Part shown: positions 11,499 to 22,346 of the stretch, in pieces
How positions within the stretch are numbered: the stretch's first letter is position 1
Layout of the letters: the number at the start of each line of letters is the position of its first letter
Origin: Obelidium mucronatum
Taxonomy: Eukaryota; Chytridiomycota; Chytridiomycetes; Chytridiales; Chytriomycetaceae
Direction of reading: 5' to 3'
Length of the DNA stretch: 64,000 nt
Assembly (NCBI GenBank): GCA_025765595.1
Contig: JAIVFH010000011.1
Span: forward strand, 186,001 to 250,000
The notes under the pieces: model-generated
What the model was told of the DNA's origin: nothing
What the model saw: only the letters and a program-made list of their open reading frames with translations
Databases searched by the model: none
Program-made: the position numbers and the translations under genes

Positions 11499-12848
11499 TT
11501 ATCTGGTTCCCCGCCATTTCCACAAGTGTTTCACCAAGTCATTGCGAAGCTCGTTATGAGCTTTGACATCTCTAACTTGTTCTCTTCTATCCAGCATGCT
11601 TCTAATATAGTCTGCAACTGATTGTCGGTTCTGCTGATTTCCAAGGTTGTCTTGTGCGTTGTGGATTCCAATCCCATGTAAATGCACCTCCACATCAACT
11701 CCATTATTTGGAAGACCAAACTTGCTTTCCCCATAATCAACGTTTTTATCATCCAGAATCATGTTGTGCAAAATAATGCATGCCATCATTATGTACCACA
11801 TTGTATCCTGTTTCCAGTAATGCGATGGCTTCCTCAAAATTTCCCACCGTGCTTGCAACACCCCAAACGCACGTTCAACATCTTTCCTGATTGCTTCTTG
11901 CATTTTCGCATAAAAGGAGTTTGATTCCCCTATTGGCGATGCAATAGTTTGAACAAATACAGCCCATGATGGATAGATCCCATCTGCAAGGTAGTATCCA
12001 CGGCTTCTATCTTTGTTTTCGACTTTGTAATTCACTTCCAGCGTTCCTTTGTTGAGGATATCCGTCATTAATGGAGAGCGATCAACAATATTGATGTCGT
12101 TGTTGCTGCCTGGAATTCCAAAGTAAGCATGCCAAAATCGTAAGTCATATGTAGCTATGGCCTCCAATGCAACTGTTGGTTGCTTTTCCTTTCCTTGGAA
12201 TTGTCCTTGCCAGGCAACGGGGCAGTTTTTCCAAGTCCAGTGCATGCAATCGATTGATCCCAAACAGCCAGGGAAGCCACGTGCGGCATTGACAGCACTT
12301 ATTCTGCACCTCTCTTCAGGTGTAGGAGGTCGAAGGAATTCTTCTCGGTACAGCTCCACAACTCCTCGGCAGAAGCGCTCCAGGGACTCAAGGGCAGTTG
12401 ACTCTCCAATCCGCAAGTATTCGTCCACAGAATCTGCAGCCCTACCATACGCAAGTATTCGAATTGCTGCAGTAAACTTTTGCAGTCCAGAGAGTCCCAG
12501 TTGACCCACTGCATTTGGACGTTGAGTAAAATAGCTGTCATGCCTTTTCAGGTCCTCCAGTATACACAGCGACAGCTGCTTCGAGATCCGGAAACGTCGT
12601 TCAAAGTACTGTTCATACAAAGCGCCATCCCCAAAGTAGTCCCGGACTAGCGCGTCATGGCCAGATTTGAAGTCGCGGTTTATATTGGGCCGTCTGCCCT
12701 CCCTGGAGCCACCATGCACCATTCCAGGCTTGTCACTAGCAAATTCCGTCATAACAGTTGCAGCGGCAGTCATGGCTGCCGTCATGACGTCCCAGTTTCC
12801 GTCATTGAAGATGCCATCAACGTAATCCAGAGGGTCCAGATACTCCAT
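11499..12848 (-). CDS. PIF/Harbinger DDE transposase
   Basis: A 449-aa intronless protein that cuts and joins transposon ends. An N-terminal helical region (about 60-170, with LQKFTAAIRILAYGRAADSV) is followed by the DDE nuclease fold: first Asp in GSIDCMHW (about residue 200), second in YYLADGIYPSW (about 290), and Glu in KDVERAFGVLQARW (about 335). GSNNDINI is also conserved in the family. It reads without interruption. The length matches plant ALP1/HARBI1-type transposases. Together with ORF1 and intact termini, the element could be active. Confidence 0.9.
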   Translation of the reverse strand: MEYLDPLDYVDGIFNDGNWDVMTAAMTAAATVMTEFASDKPGMVHGGSREGRRPNINRDFKSGHDALVRDYFGDGALYEQYFERRFRISKQLSLCILEDLKRHDSYFTQRPNAVGQLGLSGLQKFTAAIRILAYGRAADSVDEYLRIGESTALESLERFCRGVVELYREEFLRPPTPEERCRISAVNAARGFPGCLGSIDCMHWTWKNCPVAWQGQFQGKEKQPTVALEAIATYDLRFWHAYFGIPGSNNDINIVDRSPLMTDILNKGTLEVNYKVENKDRSRGYYLADGIYPSWAVFVQTIASPIGESNSFYAKMQEAIRKDVERAFGVLQARWEILRKPSHYWKQDTMWYIMMACIILHNMILDDKNVDYGESKFGLPNNGVDVEVHLHGIGIHNAQDNLGNQQNRQSVADYIRSMLDRREQVRDVKAHNELRNDLVKHLWKWRGTR

Positions 12849-13773
12849 ACTGTCTGAATACCAATTTTAGGAGGTGACCTCTAAAGGTTTTACCTGAATT
12901 CTCAGCGACTTACATCAGAATGGTGCAGTTTCAGTTATTTACCGGTGTGTTCGTTGAGTTCAAAATACACTTTCAAATTTTATTTTGAAGCAAAAAAATT
13001 GAAAAATGTATTTTCCCGCTGGAGATGCTCTTAGTTTTGGAATAAATCATTGTTTCAAATGCATTCTCAATTATGTCAGATTTACGTGCAATATTGCAAA
13101 ATGCAGGAAATGATTCGGTCTATTTTAAAACAATTACGAAATGCCCAAAATCATTTTATGATGATTTCTTTCTATTTGGAATTTCAATGTGATATCTCAG
13201 ATATTCGCCAAATCCAGCAAGATTGTGCGAAATCATTTCCCTATATTTGAAATCATTTGAGAAATTTTGCATATTTGAAATGCATTGTGAAATCCCGGCC
13301 GAATGATTTGAGTCATTTGAAAGATTTTGATGCATTTCGATTAATTTTGTTGCAACAAATCGCATTCCACAGTTTTCCTGATGACCTCGCTCTCCGCCTT
13401 CATAAACACCTGCCGCAGCGGACTCTTGGGCGACCCTGCCACAGCGGACGCCACAGTGACGGACCACGGAAAGACGCGGTTCCAGAAGGGACTCGACGGG
13501 GTTGGATTTGGATTCTGATTAAGGTTCTGATTAAGGTTCTGGGACTGGGACTGGGACTGTGTTTCGTCGGTCGAAGCATTCGCGGCACTCAGCGCTTCGA
13601 GAAGCCGCGGCTTCGTTGGCGTCTGCGGGCGGCCAAACGCGAAGCGGTCCATTGGCGTTGTTTTGTCTCAGAGAGAGTTTTTACTTTTTTGTGTTTTGTG
13701 TTTGGCCAAGCAGTGCAAACGGAATACTGAATACTGAACAATACGCTTTTTCTATAGCAACTAATATCTGAAG

Positions 13774-16700
13774 TCAAATAAAGAAAGAGAAAAGGAACAG
13801 CAATCCACTGACACGTGCTTGCACAGTCTTACTGCCTGATCCCATAACCAAGAGGTTGTTTTTGCCCACAACTGGCACTTGCGAAACTGAAATTGCTGGG
13901 GTCACAGCATCTGGCTTCACTGGCTGAACATTAACTGATCCAGCAGCTGTCTGAACGTTCGAAAAGTTGTTGCCCACGGAAGGACTGCCAAATCCTGCAT
14001 TGGATCCAGACACCGCACCACTGCCAGCATTCGCACTCGATTCAACAACCTGAGATCCACCAGAGACTTTGACGATCACTTTGCTCTGGATAACTTCCGA
14101 AGCAACAATGGCAGGAACAGAAATCGGAACGGCGTTCTTGGATCCTTGATTACACAACTGAGCGACTTGTTCAGATCCATTCACAATACAAGCGTACACC
14201 TGCTGTTGATTTGGCTGGACAGTTGTTGCGCCAATCAAGGGAGTCGAAATTTCTCCTTGCTTGCATTCTTGGCGGATGGTGTTGGAGTTGTTGACGACAC
14301 AGAGGAAGCACGTGGATCCTGTTCCGCAGTTGATTGTGAAGGATGGCGCGGTTGATGTGGCGGCGGTGGTTGCAGGAGTGGCAATGGCGGTGGTTGCGAG
14401 AGTCGCGGAAGAAGAAGTGGAGCTGGAACTATTTGCAGTGGTCGAAACTGAAGTGCCAGTTGAAACAGTCGATGTAGCCGATGTAGCCGTTGACAGCTCG
14501 GTGGAAGCAGTCGATGTAGCAGATGAACTGATTGACAAAGATGTTGTGCTGGAAGTGGCGATGGCAGTAGTAGTCGTCGCGGTCAAAACCGTGGATGTAG
14601 TAGTGGTACTCGAAGTCAAGGTTGGAACAGGACACTTGTTGTTCAAACACGTCACTCCGCCGCTACACTCTCCACAAGAAATGACTCCATCGCATCCATC
14701 ACTCGCGGTCCCACAGTTCAACCCACTCGCACACGTCTTCAGCGGCCATCCGGATCCAGGAAACTCTTTGGCGTTCAACGAGATTGCTTTTTGGTGGTTA
14801 GAAACAGCACCGCCAAGACATTTGCCAAAGAGATCGAGAGTTCCTTGACAGAATGAGTATTGAACCAGTGCCTCGACTTTGCAGGACGGGAAGGTGAAGG
14901 ATGGGAGGGTGAATGAGACGGATTGGGCACGCTTGTTGTTGCTGCGACGCACTGCAGGCTTGCCCGCGACAATCGTTGCATCAACAAATGTCTTTCCTCC
15001 GTCAAGAGAGACGGAGAGCGCCGTAATGGAGCCTGAATTGCCAGTCCACGTGAAGGTCAAGATTTTGGTTTCGGCCGAGTAGGATGCAGCGACTGGGACT
15101 GGCAGCGTGGCCTGGATGCAGTGGGTTTGAATGGTTTCGACCTTGTTTTGGTAGCAAAATAAGAATGGCAGTTAAAATACAGAGCGCTCCAGGAATCAAC
15201 GGAAATAGTACTCACAAAAGTAGAAACGCGGTCAATGTTGGTGGTTGACGACTGGCAGGCTGATGTCGCGCAAGACTTGTATCCAGTCAAGTTCATGATA
15301 CTGCCACAGACGGCAGTGAGATTTGCAGCGGATGTCGCCGTTTGAAGATCAGACAAAGAGCGAATCTAAGAAAGTGCGTGTTAAAAAAACCTCCCCCGAC
15401 AGATTTGTGTAGAGTTGGTCTCTTACGTTGGTCAAACAGGAAGCAGCACACGTTGGCGACAAATTAATGACATCAGCGACGAGAAGCGAAACGTAATCCG
15501 AATCTTTCAGCGGCGTTCCACACGTATTTGGCTTGAAGGCGCCACAGACCTGCCCAGGAATAGAACAAGTGGCAAGCTGAACAGATCCCCCGCATCCATC
15601 GTCGACATAACCGCAGTTCATGCTCGCATCCGGATATTTCGTGGTGGGGATACATTGGGCCTTGCAATCGCCATTCACGAGAGTCTGGCCGTTGGGACAC
15701 GAACACGGAATTGTAGACCCACATCCGTTAGACGCCATGAACATGCGACCTTCGTTGAAGCCAAAGGAAGAACAAGTTTTTGGGGTACAACATGAACCAT
15801 CCGGCTGAAGCGAACGTCCACCGGAACATCCACACGAGATTTGACCTGCACAACCATCCGAAATAGAAGTGCTCCCGGTAATCAACCCCAATGAAGAACA
15901 AGTCTTTGGAATGCAGCAAGGTGCACAGTTGAGAGTACGGCCGCAACCATCATCGATGGCTCCGCATTTTCCAGAACAGGTTTGTGATGGAATACAACAA
16001 CTACCACGAGGTTTAGAATTTCCATTGATTGACGCAGCACAAACAGCGTTAGGATCCGAGCAAGTGCATTCAGACACACTTATTCCGGTGGAAGTATCGC
16101 ATAGAGCGTCACCACACCGGAGAGGGGCGTAGTATAATGCAGGTTCACCCTGACTCGACTTCAATTCACGACGACAGCGTCTTTCGCCCATGCCACACCA
16201 TTGAGGAAATATCGCGATCTCTTCTTTGGATAAAAATTGTATCGGTATGTACGTTGCGCTCGGGAAAAGTGCTTTGACGGCGTCTGCGGGTTCTGCGGAA
16301 AGACAGTCTTTAGAAGTCCTAAACTTGATTGAAAAGTCTGTTCCGTCGAACTTGAAGTGCTTGCCGCATGATGTTGAAGCAAGCTGCTGTCCTCCGTAGT
16401 TTTTATATCCAAACAGACCATATGTTGTAGACAAGGGTACTCTTTCGGGGGAACCAACTGGGACAAAGTCGTAGTCAAGGGAGCAGCTCTGGGAACCTTT
16501 GATGACAGTAATTATATAGCGATCGAGACTAGTGTCCACCGCGACAGAAGCTGAATTGGTGCCGTACATTGCGTCGAATGGGTTTTTGTCTGGGCACCAG
16601 GGATCTTTGATTCCGGTAGTCCACGATCGAACTTGCTGGTCATTCTGCGTATAAACTTCACGGTTCAGAACAGACAAGCAACGATATTCAAAACCAGCAT

Positions 16701-17082
16701 TAATGGCAATGTCACAGATTGGAGAGCCGGGATTCAAGTGGTATGTACCATCTGGTGCTTGGATACCTTCATCAATGTACTGCATGGTGCAATGCAATTC
16801 ACCGGTACTGAAGGGAAAAGATATATAACCAGACTCATTGATCTCCATTCGATCAAAATTGGCAGGAAACGGGTCATTGCAACTGACAGGGAAAACAGGT
16901 TTAGCCTCGCCCCCAGTAAATGACTTTTGGCATTCAGGCAAGGTTGGAGCCAGCGCTTCGCCCTGACCAGAGTAGCATGAAATTCTTCCGCCACGCAGGC
17001 TGTAGGTTCCTGCCGGTATCAAAGCCGCAGCAAGGCTTGGCTTGGCTGCAAAGAGGGACAAGGGAAGCAAGAGTAGTAGCAT
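13774..17082 (-). CDS. Secreted cysteine-rich, probably GPI-anchored protein, copy 2
   Basis: Exons 17082-15427, 15365-15216 and 15141-13774 (introns of 61 and 74 nt, phase 0) give 1057 aa. Domain order is as in copy 1: signal peptide, ectodomain, four Cys modules, six-Cys segment, fifth module, Ser/Thr stalk and hydrophobic tail (VSGLLFLFSFFI). The signal peptide ends ..LAAALIPAG. The ectodomain up to about residue 180 is close to copy 4 and clearly different from copies 1 and 3. From about residue 200 onward all copies are nearly identical. I see no disabling change. Confidence 0.9.
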
Positions 17083-17166
17083 TTGGAGTTTTTTTTTTCT
17101 TTCCTTTAGAGGTTAGACTCTCACGTGTTGATACGTATTCTAAATGAAAAGATTTTTTTGTGGTGT

Positions 17167-17368
17167 GTCTGACATTGGTGAAACAGACAATTCCAAGAAC
17201 CCTTATTTGTGAGAGTACGTTGAACACCTCCAGCGCTGGATTTTGATGTGTTTAATTTGGATGAAAGAAACACATGTTTTGTTTTCAGTGTCTCTTGATT
17301 CGCTCTTCAGTGAAATATTCTGACTGAAAAGAATTTTTTGTGGTGCGTCTGAGAGTGGTGAAACAGAC
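17167..17368 (-). promoter_or_regulatory. Duplicated dyad upstream of Cys-rich copy 2
   Basis: Two GTCTG..CAGAC dyads (17167-17188 and 17347-17368) lie 85 and 265 nt upstream of the ATG, matching unit 1 in sequence and order. Confidence 0.4.
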
Positions 17369-17512
17369 AATTTAATGATTACATCTTACTAATCGTTCCG
17401 TCACTTCCTCATCTTTATTTCTAATATTTGTGTCTCAACACAAACACTCAAAATTAACAGTGCTGTGTAAATTATAAATAGCAAACGAGAGAAGCAACGC
17501 TGGCAAGTCCCC

Positions 17513-17620
17513 TCAGGCAAATCCTCCCCCGAGCAACGAATAAGTGAGCTGCGCTGCGTGTGCACAAGATGCGAAAACTAAAGCTACGAGTAAGAGCATA
17601 AAATTGGTGGCAGATATCAT
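17513..17620 (-). CDS. Possible 35-aa secreted peptide, copy 2
   Basis: Same frame and length as the unit 1 copy, with one residue change in the hydrophobic core (Ala to Val). Signal-peptide-like N-terminus, then HAAQLTYSLLGGGFA. Whether it is expressed cannot be told from sequence. Confidence 0.4.
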   Translation of the reverse strand: MISATNFMLLLVALVFASCAHAAQLTYSLLGGGFA

Positions 17621-18170
17621 TTTGTTGCCGACTGCGCTGCTTTTGTTGTTTTTTTAATCAATGTGGCTAACATGCTGCTTGGAAAAATTCATTTCGTGTG
17701 GCTGACACACATAGTCTCCACGCAATGACTGGAATGCCGGTATGGAAGATAAGCAGCGGCCACCCCTTTTACATGCTCAGAAACGGACACGTATTTCTGC
17801 CAATTTGATATTTGGATTTCAACCAACAACTTGATGCTGAATTCCCCGTAGGATATCAGCAAACTCAGCAACCAGAGTCGCATTTTTAGACAATTTGGCC
17901 CCATTGGTTGATGTGAATGTGCCCTCTTGGCGCTTTTCGGAACCATTGAACTTTCGAAATGACAAAAATTAGGAATTCATTTGAGTGCGAAAGGCGTGGA
18001 CTAGAACCTCCAGATCCGATCTCGGCCCTTAACCAGCATCAGTTGGACATTGGAATGACGGAGAGATAGGGAGTGGATGACATGGTGCACCGCGCGAAGA
18101 CCGGCGGCTGCTCGAGGCGGCGCGCGCAGCTGTCGGCGCTGAGTATCGCAAAGTTATACTGAATAAATAC

Positions 18171-18404
18171 TGTAGATCTCGATGAGGGCTTGAGGCGGCG
18201 GCCCGATGAGGCGCTGGCGGGGCACTCTAGAGATCCTCTGGAACGTCCATTTATTTAATAAAGCTAAAGCGCCACACACAAAGGCGCGTCATAAGATAAG
18301 CCGGCGGCACAAGCCGCGGGCGGGAAATAGAATAATAATAAGAAAGATAATAAAGATAACGCCGCTAACAGCCCAGGGGGCGTATTAGTCATCCTAATAC
18401 GACA
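18171..18404 (-). repeat. Ty3-A 3' LTR
   Basis: 234 bp. In element sense it begins TGTCGTATTAGG. It overlaps the last 16 nt of pol. It differs from the 5' LTR at one base noticed (C versus T, near 18247 and 24886). Confidence 0.95.
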
Positions 18405-21400
18405 TCATCCCCCCTCCTCCCCCTCTTGCCGGGTGGTGGTTTCGTGCCTCCCTTCAGCGTCCGTTTCGAAGACTTGACATTGACGTTGAGGCGGTCGTGG
18501 TAGCTCCTGATGAACTCAGCGTCCTGGAAGTCTTCGTAGTTCACCCAAGAGTCGGGTGTCTCCGAATTTTCCCATTCCACCAAGTACGCCTTGGATCTGT
18601 CCTTTTTCTCTTTGTGGTTTTTGATGGATTTGATGGCTGCAGTAGGTGTGAATTCCACGTGGGACGAAATCAGCTTCAGTTGCTGCGGTGAGTACTTCCT
18701 TGATAGCAGGCTTCCGTCGCGGTCCAGAAGCTGGTAGGTGCCTCCGCTCGACGCTTGCACAACTCGGTACGGTCCTTCGTATCTGGGTTCCAGCTTCGAT
18801 CCCCGCACGTCCGGTAACGCCATCACGTACGCTCCCACTCGGAATCGCCCCTTCTTAACCTTGTGTGATGCATCAAATTTCGCTCGCATCAGCTTCTGGT
18901 AGTCCGCTAGCTTTTCCGAGATGGCCGGGAATACTAAGTCTTGCATGGTATCTACTCTTGCTTGTAGTTCCTCTAGCGAGATTGAGTCTTCTGGCACCAT
19001 CGCGTACGTTGTCGGCGTGTTTGCTACTCTTGCAAACATTAGACTAAATGGCGTCGATCCATGGGTCCGCGAGACTCGTGTGTTCAGGTTGAACTGAACC
19101 CACGGGACTTGCATCTGCCAGTGGGTGAAGTCGTTGTCCATTAACTTCAGCAGTACTGCTTTGGCGTCCTGGACATGGCGTTCAACGAGCCCATTTGCCT
19201 GCGGGTTGTACGGTGTGGTTGTCCTCCACTTGTTGGCGCCAACCAGTGCCTGGACAATATGATTCCTGAATTCGCTCCCGTTGTCGCTTTGCACAATCTT
19301 TGCGAACCCGAAGTCGCAAAAAATGGAGGTGAGTGCTGCCCCAACCTCCTCGGCGCTCTTCGTCCGCAGTGGTCTAAGGATAACGAACTTCGTGGCCACG
19401 TCGACGAAAACCATCACGAAGTTATAACCTTCCGCGGAAGTCGTTGAGATCTCCATCAGATCCACTGCAATATGGTCAAACGGCAGACCCGCTTGTACTG
19501 ACCTCAGTGGGTGGAACCCGTTTTTCCCAATGTTCCATTTGGCGCACGCAACACATTTCGCCACTAGTCTGGCGGCGTCGCCCTGCAGCCCTGGCCAGTC
19601 AAATCCCTCGGCCCAGATGTGGCGCATAAGAGCGGAGGTTCCCATGTGGCCCCTCTCGTGCGCTGCGTTCAACATTGCCGCTCGCTCACCCTCAGGCACC
19701 AACTGTCTCAGCGCAGGGTCCACAATCGCCAGGTGGCGTAAGCTTACTCCCTCTTCCCCTCCTACAATTTCGACTTCTCCATCTCTCGAGTTGTCAGGCA
19801 GTAGCGTATCTTGGCCAAAGTCGATGAAGTCTTGGTCCGTGATTTCGGTAGGTGTCTGGTCCTTTCGGAGGCATCTTGGGACAGCTGTTTCGAAATCTTC
19901 GAGGATCCTGCTCAATGCGTCGGGTAGCTTGTTCTTGATCCCAGGGATGTGCGAAATGGTAAAGTCGTAGGTGAGGAGGGTATCCACCCAACCTTGCATC
20001 ACTACCGACAGTTGTTTCTGTTTGAACAAGTGCGTCAGCGAGTTGTGATCTGTCTCCAGATGGAATCTTGTTCCGTACAGGTGGGGGTGGAACTTGTTGA
20101 TACAATGCACTATTCCTAGTAGTTCCTTGTGGTTCGCTGAGTACCGCTTTTGTGCCCCGACGAACGTCTTGGCCGTAAACTCGATGTAGTTGCGGGAGCC
20201 GTCGTCGTTCCGTTGGTATAGCATGCCTCCAATCCCAAAGTCCGAGGCGTCTGTGGCGACGTAAAATGGCCGGGTGTAGTCTGGGGGGGACAGAATTGGC
20301 GCGTTTGCTGCAGCCGCACACAGTGCTTTCAGAGCGGCGTCTTGATCCGGGCCCCAGTGGGTGCGAATGTTCTTGAGGTTTCGTACTTCCTCTAGCGGCG
20401 CTGCTAGAGTAGAGTAGTGGGGAATGCTGTCGCGCAGGTAATTCAGGAATCCCAGCATGCTCCCCACTGCTGTGAACGACCCTGTCTCTCCTGGCGTCTT
20501 CCACTTCGCCATCGCTGTAAACCTTTCTGGGTCGATCCTTACTCCAAGAGCGCTTTTCATGAATCCCAACAGCTTCACTTCCTGTTTCGCAAACTGGCAT
20601 TTCTTGAAGCTGATACGCAGGTTGGCGTCCGTGAGTTTCTTGATGACCGTGATCAGGTGGGCGGTGTGTTCGGCGTACGATCCGGAGTGGACAAAGAGGT
20701 CGTCCATGTATATCACTACGTGTTCCACCCCTTTAAACAGCTTGTCCATCTGCTCTTGGAAGAACATTGGCACGTTCTTGAGACCAAATGGCGGGGACTT
20801 GAACTCATAGCGTTTCCCTTTCCAGCTGAAGGACGTAAATGCTTGGTGTTCAGGGTTGATGCCGAACTGCTGGTATGCGCCCTGGAGGTCCAACGTCGAG
20901 AACACCTTTGCGTCGACAACTGTGTGGAGAGTGTTGTGACAGTTTGGGAACAGGCGGTGGTAATCGACAGTCTGTGCATTTAGCGCTCTGACGTCAAGGC
21001 AGACTCTTGTCTTTGTGTATTCACCGTTGACAATCCTGGGTGCTGCATCGAACTGTTTAGACCTAATATATTTGCTACTCAATATCTCTTTACCTGCTAG
21101 GATTGGCGCATTCCAGTCTGACGGTCCATCCATCTCTTCGACACTTCTTTCCTTGATCCAGGTTGCCAGTTGCTCGTCAACCGCTTCCTGGCGGTGGAAT
21201 GGTACTTTGTACTGGCGAATACGAGATGGCTCGGCGTGGTCGACCAGATCAATGTTGACTGTTGCGCCTGGGATGTTGGTCTTGGCCCAAGGTAGGATCT
21301 TCGCATTCTCGTCGAGATATGGCTGGATCTCGTTCAGCAAGTCTTGGCGGGCTCTTGCGTCTTCGTCGGACAGTTGCTCGTGCTTGGGTAGTGAGATCGC

Positions 21401-21558
21401 TTGTTCCGGTGTTGTTGCGAAGGGGAGGGGTGCAGGTGTGTCGCCAGATGCGGACAGTCCCGTCAAGGCGATTCCCATGTCTGGCATGGCGTCCATGCCT
21501 AACGTGATGATTTCGTTGGGATTGTGCCCCAATATGACGTTAATGACAGTCGCTTGTC
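18389..21558 (-). CDS. Ty3-A Pol: RT, RNase H, integrase, chromodomain
   Basis: A continuous frame of about 1050 codons follows the protease intron and ends inside the 3' LTR. RT: VCLDVRALN, DLQGAYQQF, SPPFGLKNVP and the catalytic YMDD near residue 275. RNase H: ATDASDFGIGG near 430, ELLGIVHCINKFH and the ETDH motif. Integrase: HHCC finger (HERGHMG...CVACAKWN) near 640, then the core with AVDLMEIS, QSDNGSEF and ANGLVERHV. A C-terminal chromodomain (KAYLVEWENSETPDSWVNYEDF) lies at about 980-1025, and in this family it steers integration to particular chromatin. No internal stop. Confidence 0.93.
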
Positions 21559-21612
21559 CTGTTTCGGGGTTTCAATAAATTTCATTTGATTTAATCATTA
21601 ACGTCAACTCAC
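21559..21612 (-). other. 54-nt spliceosomal intron in the Ty3-A protease region
   Basis: In sense it starts GTGAGTTGAC and ends CCCCGAAACAG. Unspliced RNA reaches a stop 7 codons or so inside. Removing it joins the protease frame to ILGHNPNE, phase 1, within a Gly codon. Ty3-B and Ty3-C have an intron at the same codon and phase. Confidence 0.85.
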
Positions 21613-22035
21613 CACTAGGATTTGCAAGCTCCATCGGTTCTGATATATCCATCATCACTTGGCGGGGTATGTTGTCGAACCCGATTGCGGTCATTGCTAC
21701 TCTCGCCAGTCTCTTGATTCCATTCGCTGCGGCCCAAACTCTGTCCACGATGGTCATCTGGGCTCCCATTGGGGAATCCCATTCGCCAGCATACTTGTTC
21801 TGACATGCTGGCCGAGGATGATCCTTGGCGTCAAGACTCGCTTCTTGAGTCTCGACAGGAAATCGTCACTGTTGGGTGACTTTGGTTGGAACCACGAACT
21901 CCCTGGTTGTTTAGACTCTGCAAACTCTTGCTGGGCGATCGCCTTTTCGTCCCATGCTGTGGCTGCCACAATCACGTGTTGGGTGAGGAACAGGATGGCA
22001 AGTATCGCTGCGATGCGTCTGTAAAACTGTTTCAT
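21613..22035 (-). pseudogene. Ty3-A protease exon with its active site deleted
   Basis: The frame starts at an ATG of its own (22035) with a hydrophobic N-terminus (MKQFYRRIAAILAILFLTQH), after the A tract. Compared with Ty3-C, about 16 nt are missing just after a conserved Trp codon near 21771. This removes the catalytic Asp-Thr-Gly codons and shifts the frame. After the lesion the match resumes (GAQMTIVDRVWAAANGIK) up to the intron. The element therefore could not process its own polyprotein unless helped in trans. The lesion is judged by alignment to a single relative. Confidence 0.75.
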
Positions 22036-22166
22036 TTCTGTCTAGTTCTTTTTGCTTTTCATTCTCCTACTTTATCCTTCTAATTATTTTTCCTAAAAAC
22101 AAAAATTTCATTCATTCAGCTCGTCTAATGTTGTGGTCGTTTGGCTGTGTTTGTTGTTGTTGTTGT

Positions 22167-22167
<1 letters not shown>

Positions 22168-22221
<54 letters not shown>
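22168..22221 (-). repeat. 54-nt homopolymer between gag and pol of Ty3-A
   Basis: T on the + strand, therefore A in the element RNA. It lies about 125 nt after the gag stop and about 130 nt before the pol ATG, followed by CACAACAACAACAAC. Ty3-C has a 55-nt A tract in the same interval. Confidence 0.95.
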
Positions 22222-22228
<7 letters not shown>

Positions 22229-22346
22229 TTCCACTTCTTAAAACAGCCACTATTCTCAATGAATCCATATGATTTATTTTTACTTCATTCTTTCAAAATA
22301 AACTCAGTGGATAGTGGATACGCTATCTTCTCTCCTCTCTCCTTTC

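Larger units (their letters stand above)
10339..13030. mobile_element. Complete PIF/Harbinger DNA transposon (2692 bp)
   Basis: The inverted ends begin GAGCATCTCCA on both sides, and the element is flanked by the 3-bp duplication TTA (10336-10338 and 13031-13033), as expected for PIF/Harbinger. It carries the two genes of the family in convergent orientation, a Myb-like DNA-binding protein and a DDE transposase. Both are open from end to end, so it looks autonomous. From memory, the termini and both proteins resemble plant PIF elements more than most fungal ones. Confidence 0.9.
7782..13383. mobile_element. TIR element of uncertain superfamily hosting two nested transposons
   Basis: The ends are inverted: CATCAGGAAAC on the left and GTTTTCCTGATG on the right. 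The flanking sequence is interrupted with only a 2-bp AC duplicated (7780-7781 and 13384-13385), judged against the uninterrupted units. Both subterminal regions (7810-8000 and 13035-13370) are AT-rich and full of GATGCATTT-like motifs. Once the nested elements are removed, I find no transposase, so it is probably non-autonomous. Confidence 0.6.
7440..13652 (-). pseudogene. Truncated TACC 5' copy in unit 2, intron split by a transposon
   Basis: Exon 1 (13652-13386, 89 codons) and the start of exon 2 (7685-7440, 82 codons including the stop) are duplicated from TACC. The coiled-coil exons are absent. Past the duplication breakpoint the frame reads a foreign tail (LVSRLSYLLNRLSIESSCGV) to a TGA. 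A 5.6 kb element sits in intron 1, directly behind the 5' splice site. Within exon 2 a 12-nt unit encoding Glu-Lys-Asp-Ala is repeated five times (7561-7620), in place of the Gly/Val/Phe stretch of the full gene. If transcribed, it would need removal of an intron of about 5.7 kb, so I treat it as a pseudogene. Confidence 0.75.

Noticed and set aside
21030..21110. Possible further intron in Ty3-A pol (GTAAAGAGAT..TAAACAG)
   Set aside because: Removing it would change phase and break the open RT frame, so I keep the region as coding.
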